This document shows, in pieces, positions 50,001-60,600 of a stretch of 64,000 nucleotides of DNA. The notes under the pieces were generated by a model. The model was given only the letters and a program-made list of their open reading frames with translations. It did no database searches and was not told the DNA's origin. Every line of letters begins with the position of its first letter. Position 1 is the stretch's first letter. Location of the stretch: positions 73,737 through 137,736 of the forward strand of contig NZ_JBJYKD010000005.1 of assembly GCF_049310025.1 (NCBI RefSeq), written 5' to 3'. A program made the translations under genes and the position numbers. The stretch is from JBJYKD01 sp049310025. GTDB lineage: Bacteria; Bacillota; Thermosediminibacteria; Thermosediminibacterales; Tepidanaerobacteraceae.

Positions 50001-50545
50001 TTCTGAATCTCGTGGGATGTCCGGAAACCGTCGAAGAAATGCAGGAACGGCACCCTGGCCTTTATGGCCGACAGGTGGGCCACCCCGCCGAGGTCCATTA
50101 CTTCCTGGACGCTGCCGGAAGCCAGGAGGGCAAAACCCGTCTGGCGGCATGCCATTACGTCGGAGTGGTCGCCAAATATGGACAGCGCGTGGGATGCCAC
50201 AGCCCTGGCGCTCACGTGAAATACCCCGGGGAGAAGTTCTCCCGCAATTTTGTACATGTTGGGAATCATCAACAGCAGACCCTGGGAGGCGGTAAATGTG
50301 GTCGTGAGGGCGCCTGCCGCCAGGGAACCGTGGACGGCGCCGGCAGCTCCCGCCTCGGACTGCATCTCCACCACTCTTACTTTCTGCCCGAAAATGTTTT
50401 TCCTGCCATGGGCGCTCCATTCGTCCACGTTTTCGGCCATGGGGGACGAGGGAGTTATGGGATAAATCGCCGCCACTTCGGTAAAGGCGTACGCCACATG
50501 GGCGGCGGCGGTATTCCCGTCCATGGACTTCATGACTTTGGCCAT
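47021..50545 (-). CDS. nifJ: Pyruvate:ferredoxin (flavodoxin) oxidoreductase
   Basis: A 1174-residue single-chain PFOR, the full length of the family. Order: pyruvate-binding N-terminal domain (TAAAHVAYAFTEVAAIYPITPSS, core YPITPSSPMAE), domain II, gamma domain, two [4Fe-4S] ferredoxin clusters (CIQCNQCSFVCP about 690 and CTGCGVCAITCP about 748), and the TPP domain with the third cluster and TPP motif (CAGCGETPYAKL about 812; GDGWAYDIGFGGLDH). It turns pyruvate and CoA into acetyl-CoA, CO2 and reduced ferredoxin, the core of anaerobic pyruvate fermentation. Start ATG 50545 after AAGGAGAGG. Monocistronic by its terminator. Confidence 0.96.
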   Translation of the reverse strand: MAKVMKSMDGNTAAAHVAYAFTEVAAIYPITPSSPMAENVDEWSAHGRKNIFGQKVRVVEMQSEAGAAGAVHGSLAAGALTTTFTASQGLLLMIPNMYKIAGELLPGVFHVSARAVASHALSIFGDHSDVMACRQTGFALLASGSVQEVMDLGGVAHLSAIKARVPFLHFFDGFRTSHEIQKIEVLDYDDLAKLVDYDALREFRKRALNPEHPVTRGTAQNPDIFFQAREASNPFYLAVPDIVEDYMKEISKLTGREYHLFNYYGHPEAERVIVAMGSVCDTIEETVDYLMAGGEKVGVLKVHLYRPFSVKHFLAQMPATARRIAVLDRTKEPGSQGEPLYQDVCTAFFDSDIRPVVVGGRYGLGSKDTTPSQIKAVFDNLKAESPKNHFTIGIVDDVTFTSLEVKDDINTVPEGTVCCKFWGLGSDGTVGANKSAIKIIGDNTDLYAQAYFAYDSKKSGGVTVSHLRFGKKPIRSTYLIDKADFVACHNQAYIGKYDVLAGLKDGGTFLLNTRWSPEELEHKLPASVKRYLAKHNINFYIINAVDIAQKLGLGGRINMIMQAAFFKLANIIPIETAVEHLKKAIVDSYGHKGEKVVNMNFQAVDRGVDALVKVDVPASWADALDEAAAAREVPDFIKNVADVMNRQEGDRLPVSAFVGMEDGTFPPGTSRYEKRGIAVNVPEWQPDACIQCNQCSFVCPHAAIRPFLLNEEEVKNAPEGFVTKKAAGKGLEGLNFRIQVSVLDCTGCGVCAITCPAKEKALIMKPLETQAQQAANWDYAMTLSPKENPLNRETVKGSQFEQPLLEFSGACAGCGETPYAKLITQLFGDRMMIANATGCSSIWGGSAPSTPYCTNKDGHGPSWANSLFEDNAEFGYGMYLAVKQKREKLASLIKEAMELDLAPELKEAFQLWLDNMNDAKMTRKAALTIIPLIEKYETACDRTKKLLAEIYDMKEYLVKKSQWIFGGDGWAYDIGFGGLDHVLASGEDVNVLVFDTEVYSNTGGQSSKATPTGAVAQFAAAGKRVRKKDLGLMAMSYGYVYVAQVAMGANQNQLIKALVEAESYPGPSLIIAYAPCINHGIKSGMGCSQLEAKKAVEAGYWHLYRYNPLLKEQGKNPFILDSKDPTGSFRDFLMGEVRYSSLAKTFPDIADELFKAAEKDAKERLETYKKLAGM

Positions 50546-50603
50546 CGGTTATTCCTCTCCTTTTTTTAATGATACTGGATTTTCCCGGCCGCGGATGAAA
50601 TAA

Positions 50604-50627
50604 TCGTGCAGCCGCTGCATGATTTTT
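50604..50627. promoter_or_regulatory. Hairpin in the nifJ leader or after the CapA gene
   Basis: TCGTGCAG (50604-50611) pairs with CTGCATGA (50615-50622). A T-run follows on the plus strand, where no gene precedes it. On the minus strand it lies between the CapA-like stop and nifJ, so it may end the former weakly or structure the nifJ leader. Confidence 0.4.
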
Positions 50628-50703
50628 GTATACCTGTATCCCCGGAATATAATTCTACACAAAACTCCATTTTCCTCCCCGGTTGAAAAAAAAATAACGG
50701 CCT

Positions 50704-51828
50704 TCAAACCTTTTTGCCCGGCCTCACCACATATCTCATCCTGCCGTCACTTTTGAACTTGTCCACCCATGTGGGAATTTCGATCAATTCTTTTATGTAC
50801 ACCCTTCCGAGGCTCAAGTCCTTTTCGAGAACGACCTTCAGGATCACGCCCTCTTCGGTAAGGGGAAACCTCTGGGCCGATATAAAGTTGCCCAGGGAAT
50901 AGGCCGCGTATTTTTTTACCGTCCCTCCGGCCGGATCTTCCACCTCAATCCACTCTCCGGGCTGCAGCACATGGGGGTGGCTGCCGATTATCACATCCGC
51001 CCCCCTCTCCAGCAGGAGGCGTGCCAGTCTTTTTTGTTCTTCCGAAGGCTCTCTTCGATACTCCTGTCCGAAATGCAGATATATCACAACGGCGTCGGCG
51101 TTTTCCCGCGCCCTCGCCAGATCGTTTAAAATGGCCTTTTCTTCTATCAGGTTTACCAGATAGGGTTTATCTTCCGGCACGGGAATGCCGTTGGTGCCGT
51201 AGGTGTAAGCCAGGAAGGCCACTTTTAACCCGTTGGCCTCTTTTACAAACACCTTCTGCCTCGCCTCAAAAGATTCGCCGGTGCCTACGGGCTGCAGGCC
51301 TTTTTCCTTAAGCACTCTCAACGTCCTCAAAAGCCCTTTTTCTCCCCGGTCCATGCAGTGATTGTTTGAAGTGACGACAACGTCAAATCCCGCATATTTC
51401 AGTGCGTCGGCCAGTTCGTCAGGGCTGCTGAACCTGGGGTAGCCGGTGTATTTCTGTTCCTTTCCGCCCAGGGTGGTCTCCAGGTTGGCCATGGCTATGT
51501 CGGCGGAAGAAATCTCTTCCCTCACTTCCTTAAAAAAAGAGGTATAATCGTATCGACCGCTACTTGCATCATAGCCTGACCATATCTGTCCCTCGTGCAT
51601 CATTACATCTCCCACCGCCGCAATGGTGACGCGGGGGTTCTCCGGAGGCGGCGGGGGCGGGACATCGTTGAAATCCCCGGCCGGCGCTTTTGCAGCCGCG
51701 TTGCTGTCAGGGAATGCATCTAACTGCACATCTCCCGGTGTATTCTTTAAAACAAAACCGTAGTTTATTAAACCTGACAATGCTATAAAAAAGATGAAAG
51801 CTGCAATTTGTTTTTTACGAGCAGTCAT
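50704..51828 (-). CDS. CapA-family (PGA_cap) metallophosphatase-like surface protein
   Basis: A 374-residue protein with an N-terminal membrane anchor (about 8-25), a Pro-rich linker, and a PGA_cap domain: VGDVMMHEGQ, NLETTLGG, SNNHCMDRG, and the late SHPHVLQPGEW motif, all metal-binding landmarks of the calcineurin-like CapA fold. Relatives take part in poly-gamma-glutamate anchoring, but stand-alone copies are common in clostridia with unknown roles. No capBC genes are near. I choose ATG 51828 behind GGAGGG; ATG 51846 is possible. Confidence 0.85.
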   Translation of the reverse strand: MTARKKQIAAFIFFIALSGLINYGFVLKNTPGDVQLDAFPDSNAAAKAPAGDFNDVPPPPPPENPRVTIAAVGDVMMHEGQIWSGYDASSGRYDYTSFFKEVREEISSADIAMANLETTLGGKEQKYTGYPRFSSPDELADALKYAGFDVVVTSNNHCMDRGEKGLLRTLRVLKEKGLQPVGTGESFEARQKVFVKEANGLKVAFLAYTYGTNGIPVPEDKPYLVNLIEEKAILNDLARARENADAVVIYLHFGQEYRREPSEEQKRLARLLLERGADVIIGSHPHVLQPGEWIEVEDPAGGTVKKYAAYSLGNFISAQRFPLTEEGVILKVVLEKDLSLGRVYIKELIEIPTWVDKFKSDGRMRYVVRPGKKV

Positions 51829-51912
51829 CGCTGCGGCCCTCCGCATTCGCCCCTAAATTTTACCGGCCAAAGGCATCTCCGCATCGGATATGTCGATTTA
51901 CCGCTTAGTTTT

Positions 51913-52758
51913 TTATGCGTTCTGGAAAAAGAGCGCCACCGTACCCGGCCCGGAATGCGCTCCTATCACGGGACCAATCCAGGAAGTCATAATTTCCCTG
52001 ACCCCGAATTCCTTTTTTACGGCGTCGGCCAGTTCCGCGGCCAGCTCCTCATTGTCGCCGTGGCTTATGCCGACAAGCTGGTCCTCCAGGTTCTTGCCCC
52101 TTTCGGCCATGATTTCGACCATTCTCCTTACCACATTTTTCCGGCCCCGCACCTTTTCCAGAGGGTGGATGGCCCCGTCCACAAAGTGCAGGATGGGCTT
52201 TATATTTAAAAGCCCTCCAACGAAGGCCTGAGCCGCTGAAATCCGGCCTCCCCGCCTCAGGTGGTCCAGAGAATCCACGGTAAAAATGTGCTCCATGTGG
52301 TGGGCGTATCGTTCCGCCTCCCCGGCAATTTCCTCTGGGCTCCTGCCTTCCTCCGCCATTTTTGCCGCCTTCAGCACCGCAAGGCCCAGGCCAAGGCTGG
52401 CGCACCTGGAATCAATGACGATGACTTCGTCGGCCTTTAGATTTTCTTTTGCCATCAGCGCCGACTGGTAGCTGCCGGTCAGCCTGGATGAAAGGCCCAG
52501 CACAATGGGTACCAGGTTCTGATTTATACATTCTTCATAGACCTTCATAAAAGACGGCACCGTTACCTGGGAGGTGGTGGGCAGAATTTTGTTTTGCCTC
52601 ATCATGTCGTAAAATTCTTTTACGGTAAGATTGGAAATGTCCATGCCGGGGTTGTCCTTAACCGAGACGGCCATAGGCATTACTCTTATGGGATACCGGT
52701 TTATGACCTCCTCGGGAAGATCGCATGAACTGTCGGTAATTATAATCGCTCTTTTCAT
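51913..52758 (-). CDS. DegV-family fatty-acid-binding protein
   Basis: A 281-residue DegV protein: IIITDSSCDLPEEV at the start, TTSQVTVPSF, GLSSRLTGSYQSA, and the C-terminal SHGDNEELAAEL and GPVIGAHSGPG motifs. DegV (FakB-like) proteins bind a fatty acid and present it to the kinase FakA for phosphorylation and phospholipid synthesis. No fakA gene is in the window. Start ATG 52758 with GGAGG upstream. Confidence 0.93.
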   Translation of the reverse strand: MKRAIIITDSSCDLPEEVINRYPIRVMPMAVSVKDNPGMDISNLTVKEFYDMMRQNKILPTTSQVTVPSFMKVYEECINQNLVPIVLGLSSRLTGSYQSALMAKENLKADEVIVIDSRCASLGLGLAVLKAAKMAEEGRSPEEIAGEAERYAHHMEHIFTVDSLDHLRRGGRISAAQAFVGGLLNIKPILHFVDGAIHPLEKVRGRKNVVRRMVEIMAERGKNLEDQLVGISHGDNEELAAELADAVKKEFGVREIMTSWIGPVIGAHSGPGTVALFFQNA

Positions 52759-52934
52759 GATGAACTCCCAATTCCTCCTTTTTACCGGCTTTCTTCAAAT
52801 AATTACCGCACTACCCGCATCAACCACATCATTTTTTATTCCGGCATTTCAAAATCCTTATTTGTCTAATCCCATCATATCAATTCTCAAATTTGTTGTA
52901 AATAACCTGCAGTTTTTGATGCCGCCGAAAAATA

Positions 52935-52965
52935 CAAAAATAAAAAGCTGCGGTTTCCCCACAGC
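52935..52965 (-). terminator. Terminator of the EIIA gene
   Basis: GCTGCGG (52947-52953) pairs with CCACAGC (52959-52965; one wobble on the minus strand) and is followed on the minus strand by TTTTTATTTTT. It lies about 205 bases past the EIIA stop. Confidence 0.7.
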
Positions 52966-53079
52966 ATGTCACCCCTTGCATATGCCCCCTTTTCTTTTAC
53001 GGTTTTGACCCCGCAAATAATAGCTAAAGTAATATTTGTCATATAAAAGCAGCGTTTGTATTATTTTCACCGTGCCGCA

Positions 53080-53186
53080 TTAATATTAAACAAATCGCAC
53101 ACCCTCTACCCAGTAACTGTTTGCTGGTAGAGCCCGCCTTTCTTAACCTTAATATTAAAAACAAGATAAATCACACATTTTCTACC
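53080..53186 (-). repeat. Partial duplication of the EIIA gene end
   Basis: TTAATATTAAA...CACACCCTCTACC (53080-53110) repeats, with divergence, the sequence 53149-53186 that covers the last codons and stop of the EIIA gene. It appears to be a small tandem duplication of about 70 bases. The intervening sequence holds nothing recognisable. Confidence 0.4.
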
Positions 53187-53596
53187 TTCAAGTCCGAATA
53201 CACCCTGATACCCCTTCGCGCTCCCCTTTTAACCATACCTACCAGTTGGGGTAAACTCCTTCCCCTGGAGTATACGCACGCCTCCATAATCATAGGCAAA
53301 TTCATGCCGGTTATGATATCCACCGGAATAAAAATTTGTGAGGAGGAAATCAGCCGCAGGCAGGCGTTAAACGGCGACCCGCCAAACAAATCCACAAATA
53401 AAAGCACACCCATACCGTCGTCTACCCTGGATACGGCAGCGGCTATCCTTTCCTCAAGCGAATCTTCCCCTTCTCCCGGCTGCATCCCCACGGCCCTGAT
53501 GGCCCTTTGAGGCCCCATGATCATCTCCAGGGTGCAGAGCATCTCCGCAGCCAGATTACCGTGAGAAATCAAAACAATTCCCGCCACATTTATCAC
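53171..53596 (-). CDS. Orphan PTS EIIA component, mannose family
   Basis: A 141-residue EIIA-Man fold protein with the phosphorylated His in LISHGNLA (about residue 12) and the conserved LFVDLFGGSPFNAC motif (about 67-78). In a full PTS this His receives phosphate from HPr and passes it to EIIB. No EIIB, EIIC or EIID gene is near, so it may be regulatory, for example acting on a LevR-like activator such as the one cut at the left edge (inference, over 50 kb away). Start ATG 53596 lacks a strong site (GGGAAGTG nearby). Confidence 0.88.
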   Translation of the reverse strand: MINVAGIVLISHGNLAAEMLCTLEMIMGPQRAIRAVGMQPGEGEDSLEERIAAAVSRVDDGMGVLLFVDLFGGSPFNACLRLISSSQIFIPVDIITGMNLPMIMEACVYSRGRSLPQLVGMVKRGARRGIRVYSDLKVENV

Positions 53597-53872
53597 TTCC
53601 CGGCCCGTGGGAAATTCAGTCTACGGCGGCCTGTGTCGAAAGCCCGAGCCTTTGCGGATGGATTCGGGAATAATACGATTGATTTTGGACTACCCTTATA
53701 GTATTATTATTAATGTTACGGCACTTTTTGAATTGCGGGGGTCTTTTATCCGTTTTTTGTTTTAGGCCCACCTCCTTTTTCTGCGCTCACGCGGGCTTGC
53801 TTCAATAAACAAAACCGATTATATTATAGCCTTACAGTCTATTATTAGTCAAAATGGCTATAACCCCTTATT
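53597..53872. other. Intergenic region between EIIA and XRE genes
   Basis: Divergent upstream DNA of the EIIA gene and the XRE gene. It contains an AATGGC/GCCATT inverted repeat (about 53853-53880) beside the XRE promoter and no ORF that looks coding. Confidence 0.4.
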
Positions 53873-53949
53873 TTGCCATTAACGGCAATTATATTAAAAT
53901 AGTTATGCCAATGTCTGTTTTTCTTTTATTTTGTAGACTGTATGTCTAC
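53873..53949 (+). promoter_or_regulatory. Promoter and operator of the XRE gene
   Basis: TTGCCA (53873-53878), 16-base spacer, TAAAAT (53895-53900), then the palindrome GTAGAC-TGTAT-GTCTAC (53933-53949) between promoter and start codon. The site suits an XRE dimer, suggesting autorepression. Confidence 0.55.
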
Positions 53950-53986
53950 GTTCCCGGTAAACTTTAAAAGAAGCGGTGAATTTGCG

Positions 53987-54361
53987 ATGGAAGGTATCAA
54001 TGAAAAAATAGAGTACATTAAGGGAGATATTTCCTATCAGGAGCTGGCCGACAGAGTATATGAAAAAACCGGCGTAAAGGTCCACTATACAACCCTTCAA
54101 AAATACGTCAAGGGCAAGAGGGAACCTTCAAAAAAGGTCCTTAAAGCCCTTGCCGAATACGCCGGAAAACCTCTCAGCTGGTTTTTCGAAGACGGAGAAA
54201 ACATGGTGGACCTTAAACAAACCGGCTGCACAAAAGGCTTAAGCATTCCGGAGGGGTACGTTGAGGTAATGCTGGAAGCCGTAAACAAAAAGATACCGCC
54301 AAAATCGCTGAAATTTTTTATAGAAGCCGTGGACGAAGCCATGAAAACAAATAAAAGCTGA
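53987..54361 (+). CDS. XRE-family HTH regulator
   Basis: A 124-residue protein with an N-terminal helix-turn-helix (ISYQELADRVYEKTGVKVHY...TTLQKYVKGKREPS, core parts shown) and KALAEYAGKPLSWFF, typical of XRE/Cro-like regulators, plus a short helical C-terminus. I start it at ATG 53987, with GGTGA upstream, because the ATG at 53942 lies inside the palindromic operator and has no site. Stand-alone gene ended by a strong terminator. Target other than its own promoter unknown. Confidence 0.78.
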   Translation: MEGINEKIEYIKGDISYQELADRVYEKTGVKVHYTTLQKYVKGKREPSKKVLKALAEYAGKPLSWFFEDGENMVDLKQTGCTKGLSIPEGYVEVMLEAVNKKIPPKSLKFFIEAVDEAMKTNKS

Positions 54362-54534
54362 AACATTTTTATCTGCAGGAGCTTCTTGACTTCTGCTTTT
54401 GTCTTTTTGCGTGCTCGGTTGGTTATAACCTGAGGCTTCATTCGTTAGAGGAACATCCTTCTTAACAGCGTTACAGCCCGAAATCAGTGTTGTAATCATA
54501 AATATCACCATTAACAATTCAAAGTTTTTTTCAC
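54239..54534 (-). pseudogene. Frameshifted lipoprotein relic antisense to the XRE gene end
   Basis: GTG 54534, behind AAAAGGGG, opens MKKTLNC-stop. If the A7 run after the start held eight A, it would read a perfect lipoprotein: signal core LLMVIFMITTLISGC with lipobox Cys and a Gln/Ser/Lys-rich linker. The shifted frame runs to 54239, its last 40 codons antisense to the XRE 3' end. Probably a gene truncated by rearrangement and frameshifted at the homopolymer; slippage-based phase variation is possible. Confidence 0.4.
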
Positions 54535-54570
54535 ATTTTTCCCCTTTTCACATCTGACTTTTAAAGGTAT

Positions 54571-54606
54571 AACCTCCCGGATATAACTATACCGGGAGGT
54601 TTTTTT
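54571..54606 (+). terminator. Strong terminator between the XRE and GH3 genes
   Basis: AACCTCCCGG (54571-54580) and CCGGGAGGTT (54592-54601) form a perfect 10-bp stem followed by a T-run to 54606 on the plus strand. It also lies 10 bases past the GH3 stop on the minus strand. Confidence 0.85.
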
Positions 54607-54614
54607 GCAGCATG

Positions 54615-57600
54615 TTATGGTTGAATAGTGTAGACAAAGGTAGCTATTTCACTGCTCTCAATGCCATCTTTCACTGCTATGGCTTTGATTGTTATATCTT
54701 CATTTATAGTTATAGGATTACCATCATACTGTTTACTTGTAGTATCCGGTTCACTACCATCCAGTGTGTAATAAATTTTAGCACCTTCAGTAGCACAGCT
54801 CAATTCTATTTGCGTACCGCTTTGAACCGCTCCCGGCTGTACAGATGCGGTCGGAGTGGCCGCTTTGATAGTATACTTGAAAACAGCTATTTCACTGTTT
54901 TCCACGCCTTCCTTCACAGCTATTGCTTTGATGGTTGTAGAAACATTTATGATTATTGGGGCACTGTACTTATAAACGGATTCTGATACGGTTGTCGCAG
55001 GATCGTTGCCATCTGTTGTGTAATATATTTCCGCACCTTCTGTTGCACAGCTGAGTTCAACAGTCTGCTCACTTCCGTATGTTCCTGGAGCCGGCGATGC
55101 TGTCGGTTTTTCTACCGCTGGTTCAACAGCTTCATATATCTTTATCCAATCTAGTTTGCCAGGGCCGCCACGCCATGATTCACCCTGTGCCGGGGTGCCA
55201 AGGGCATTGAGGGAAATGGTCAGCAGCTGCGATCCTGCTCTTAATTCAATGTCCCTGGTTACGGTAGACCAATTGACCTTCTGCCCCAAATTACTGTTTT
55301 TCGTTAAGGTGATAGTACCTAATACGTTGCCGTTTTGATCTTTAATCGATATTGCATTGTTGAGGTCTCTAGTTGCTGAGTACCTAAATTCCACAGTATA
55401 GGTGCCGTCTTCAGGTACGTCAATGTAATATTTTATATAGTCGCCTTCGTCGAAACTATTGATAAAAGTCGTACCTGAAGCTGTATCAGTCGCTACGCGA
55501 AAGCCAGAGTTCCATGTGTAAATCTCCGCTTCAATGTTTCCAGGAATACTTACCGGCTCAGCTTTTTCCGGGATAGTATCATGCGGATGAGTTGGTATAT
55601 CAGGCAATTCAGGTGTAGCTTGATTCTTTGTAAGGCCATAGCCGGTATCGAACAACACATACTTTTCCTCCTCATGTACTAGCGGAATCGCTTCAAAATA
55701 GTAGGGCCACTTCATGGGAAGTCTTCCTACAAAGTCCTGGTCTCCAAAGAGAACATCAGCTACTCCGTCACCTTCTGTGCCCGGCAGCCATGCCGCCACT
55801 AATCCGTCAATATCGTCAAGATACTCGGTAATCACCATGGGTCTTCCTGAAATTAGTACCATAACTATCGGAATTCCTGCTTCTTTTACATTGGCAAGTG
55901 TCGCTTTGTCCGTACTGCTTAGCTGCAACTTATTTAAGTCGTCTCCATTGCCCTCTGCATAAGGGGGTTCACTTACTACCACAATAGCTACGTCGTATCC
56001 TTCGGCACCGGTGCCGTCAGCGCTATAGGTTACTTTTTCCTCTCCTGCAGCATTTATTATGCCTTCTAATATAGTGGTTCCCTTTGTGATATCGCCTGCA
56101 GCACCTTGCCACTGAACGGTCCATCCTCCGCACTGAATTCCTATATCATCAGCGCTCTTTCCTGCTACAAATATTTTATCCATATCTTTAAGCTGTGAAA
56201 GTATCGGGCTGCCATTGACTTCATCATTCTTAAGCAGTACCAGGGACTTTCTTACAGCTTCTCTGGCCAGTGCCCTGTGTTCATCAGAACCGATTTCTTC
56301 TGCTATTTCGGGATTTTCTGCGGGATTGGGATCAATTGGATTATCAAACAAGCCCGCCTGGAATTTAACTCTTAAAATCCTTGCAACTGCATCATCAATC
56401 CTGGACATCGGAATGCCACTGCCCGGATTATTCTGTTCGTCTGCTACAAGCTGTTTGATATGGTTGATACAGGTTTCATAGTTTGATACCTGCATCAGCA
56501 TATCGCATCCAGCATTGATGGCCACTTTAAGTTGGTTCTTCAAACCACTTACAGGATTGCCGTCTTCATCGACGTTAATCTGTTGGATTGCGTTGTAGTC
56601 GGTTATAACAAAACCGTCAAATCCAAGCTGTTCCTTCAATACATCCGTTAGCAGATACTTGCTGGCATGCATTTTAACTCCCTGGATGCTGTGGAATGAA
56701 GGCATAACCGCCCTTACACCAGCAGCTATCGTATCGGCATAAGGCTTTAACAGTTTTTCTGCTACTTCTTCTTTTGTCATGGAGGTGACATTGCCTTGGT
56801 TTGTTCCGTTTTCTGTATATCCTTCGCCTATATAATGCTTTACTGTGGCCACTGCTTTGTTGGGGTTCTTCAGTTCATCAATGGTATCTCCCTGCAAACC
56901 TTGCACATATGCAACTCCAAGCTCAGCAACTATATCTAAATCTTCGCTGAAACCCTCATATGTTCTGCCCCAGCTGATATCCTGCGGATTTGCAAGACAA
57001 GGTGCAAAGTTCCATCTAATACCTGTAACTCTCATTTCTTCTGCTGTTACAGCGCCTATTCTCTTAACGATATCTACGCCTTCTTCTAGATTTCCTGTGG
57101 CTATAGCTCCTAGACCTATGTTGTGTGGGAATATGGTGGCGCCGATAATGTTGCTGTGACCGTGTACTGCGTCAACACCATATATAATGGGAATACCAAG
57201 TCTTGTCTGCAGCGATGCTTCTACATATGGCTTAACCATGTCATACCAGTCTTGCATTTCGTTGCCTGTTTTGGGATCAGCTCCTCCTCCACTTAAGACC
57301 GATCCTATATAAAGGTTTTTGACTTGTTCTGGTGTTACGTAGGTGACTTCTGGCTGCAGCATCTGACCCACTTTTTCTTCCAATGTCATTCTGCTAAGAA
57401 GATCAGCTACCCTATCCTCTACAGGAGCATTCGGGTTCTTGTATACCTCCTCAATTGTTTCCGGTCTTAATTCATTGATTTCAACTTTAGGAACAAGCAC
57501 ATCGTGAGCTGTTTCAACAACAATTTCGTTTGGAACAGTAAATGTCGCGGTCAGCCTTATGTCTTTAGAAGATGCTGCTGCATATACGGTATATACTCCG

Positions 57601-60600
57601 GGCTCTGCGACCCATGCATCACGGTCTTCATCATATGATGCAAGACTCATAGCATCAAGAGTAAACGATAGTGTCTCTGTTTCTCCACCTTCGAGCACCT
57701 TGGTTTTTGCAAAAGCCTTCAATTCTTTAACCGGCTTATGCATTGACACACCAGGAGCCCCTACATACAATTGGACTACTTCTTTTCCAGGAACTGAACT
57801 CGTATTTGTTATATCTACTGTTACATTCAATGTATCATTGAACGTATCGGAACTAAGGTTCAAATTACTGTATTCAAAGGTTGAGTAGCTCTTGCCGTAT
57901 CCAAACTCATATGATACAGGCACGTTAAATGTATCATAGTAACGGTATCCTACATATATACCTTCATTGTATGTTACACCACCTTGAGCACTGGTCTTGC
58001 CAAATTCATTTCCTGTTGCAACATACGGCATACTATTTTCAGCAGTTCCTTCAACATCGATCGGGAAGGTTGTTGGAAGCTTGCCAGACGGATTTTCTTT
58101 GCCTACCAGTACTGCAGCAACTGGCTTTGCGAGAACTGTTCCGGGTTCCCACGCAAGCAGTATTGCATCGGCCTTATCCTTCCAGCTTTCTATTTCTATT
58201 GGGCCGCCCATATTCAATACTACTACAAACGGTTTTCCTTGCTCACGGCAGAATTCGGATGCTGTCTCAATCAGATATCTTTCTGCATCACTTATATAGT
58301 AGGCGCCTTTTTCTTTCTTTACGTCTATGTTCTCTGCAGAACCTCTGCGTATAGTCATTATGACACTATCAGCACTGTCTACAAGATCGAGCAATTGTTC
58401 TCTGGTGGGCTGCATTTCCTTAAATGCAGGGTCACCGCCCATGCCGCCGACAGCAACTATGCTGTCAACCTGCGGAAAATCAAATGTTGTAGCGTCAATT
58501 ACAGTTTTCCCTTCGTCTTTCAGCGCTTGCGCAAGGTGTACAAGTCTGCTGGTGTCAATATTGACATTACCACTTCCGGCACCACCGCGCACCATATTAT
58601 TTGTAGCATTACCTATCGTGAGGATTGTTTCACCGTTCAATGGAAGCGCCGGTTTGCCATTTACTTCTTCGTTCTTAAGTATTATCATGCTTTCGACAGC
58701 AGTTTTGTAAGCTACCTCTTCATTTTCTTCTGCATATATGTTGGGATCCGAACTCATGGGAACGCCTTTAAATCTTGGAGTTTTTACAATATATTGGAGA
58801 AATCTTCTTACAGCTGCATCTATTTCATCCATTGTCAGGAACCCTGCATTGTATCCGGCGATTATATTATTGGGGTTACCGCTAGGCATTGATAAATCAA
58901 CACCGGCTTTTACCAATGACGAATGTGCATTTGGCGAGTCAGAGCCCCAATATGAACTGTTACCCTGGCCGCCCCAATCTGTCATTATTATCCCGTTGAA
59001 TCCCCATTCATCTCTTACTATGGTCGTTGTCAGTTCAGGGTTCTGCGCACAGCTATAACCATTAATCTGATTGTATGCAGTCATTATTGCCCAGGGCTGG
59101 GCCTCTTTTACGGCAATTTCAAAGCCTTTCAAATAGATCTCGCGAAGTGCTCTCTGCCCTATGTTTGTAATAAGGTTTGACCTTCCAGTTTCTTGGTTGT
59201 TTGCCGCAAAATGCTTGATTGTTGCTCCTACCCCTTCTGACTGCAAGCCGTTAACTTCTGCTGCTGCGAATTTTCCGCTAAGCAGCGGATCTTCCGAATA
59301 ATACTCGAAATTCCTTCCGTTCAGCGGATGCCTATGAATGTTCATTCCCGGAGCTAACCACAGGTCAGAACCGAAGTAATACAACTCTTTGCCGACGGCT
59401 TCGCCGATTTCATGGCCAAGTTCCACATTCCATGTGGCTGCGCGTGCTGCAGCATTGGGGAACTGTGTAGCATATCTTGTCAGCTGATTGCCCTGTGAAT
59501 CTGTAAGACCTGGTGGAAGTGCGTTAATTCTTACACCCGCCGGGCCATCTGCAAGCGATGTCCCTGGTATGCCATATTTGTAATATAGGTTGGGTTGCGT
59601 ACCGCCTGCAGCACCCGCAACTCTGTTTCCAGAGCTTACACCTCCAAGAAGCGATACTTTTTCTTCCAATGTCATTTGATCCATTACTGCATCAATAGAA
59701 GCTTCGTCTGTTAATTGAACAATGTTTGGATCGATAGTGTATGTGAATACAGCAATGTAGCTGTCCGGTGCACCACTTTTTACTGCTACGGCTTTTATAG
59801 TCATACTTTCAGTTACTTGTATCGGTCCAGTGTATAGTGTTCCTGTTGAAGCAGATGGATCAGGTGTAGCCTCAGCATTAGGCCCTGTAGTGTAATAAAT
59901 ACTTGCATCTGGTGTAGAACAGCTCAATATTACACCATCCGGTAAACTAGGATAAGAGTTAGAACCAGGAGTTGCAGTAGGCGTAGCTACTCTAATTATA
60001 TAATTGTAAACTGCAACATCACTGTTTTCCATGTCTGCTTTTACAGCAATAGCTTTTAAAGTGGTATTGTATCTTATTATGATAGAGCGGTTATATCTTG
60101 CACTTTGTGTAGTTGGTGTGGTTCCATCGGTTGTATAATATATTGTTGCACCTGGTGTTGCACAGGATAAAGTCACATTTATTGCCTCATCATATGTCCC
60201 GGAAGCAACACTTGCTGTCGGTGTGGCTACTTTTTCAAGTACTGGTCCTTCGTCGCCTATTCTCTTTAGTGCTGCCATTGCATTTTTAAGAGCATTTGCA
60301 GCATTGTCAATCTCATCCTGTGTAGAAGCGCTTGCATTGTCGTAAACAGCCTGGGCGGCTTCCAAAGCTTCAGCAAACGCTGCCCATGTATCTGAAGTAT
60401 AGTTGCTTTCTACCTTTGCTTTTGCAAGGGTGAGAAGTATTGACAGTTCATTCGGATCAGCCAGATTCACAGGTCCGGTCTCATTCACAACAAGGGTTAT
60501 CCTGAATATTCTATCCTGTTTTCCTTCTGCAGAGGCTTTAATAGTAAGCTGGTTGCCAAACCTGTGTGTACCAGCAGCGGGCGTACCGCTGATGGTACCG

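Noticed and set aside
49598..50569. 323-codon plus-strand open frame
   Set aside because: Antisense shadow of nifJ; His/Gly-rich composition without recognisable domains.
57984..58892. 302-codon plus-strand open frame
   Set aside because: Antisense to the GH3 gene; Cys/Tyr/Phe-rich shadow of its codons.
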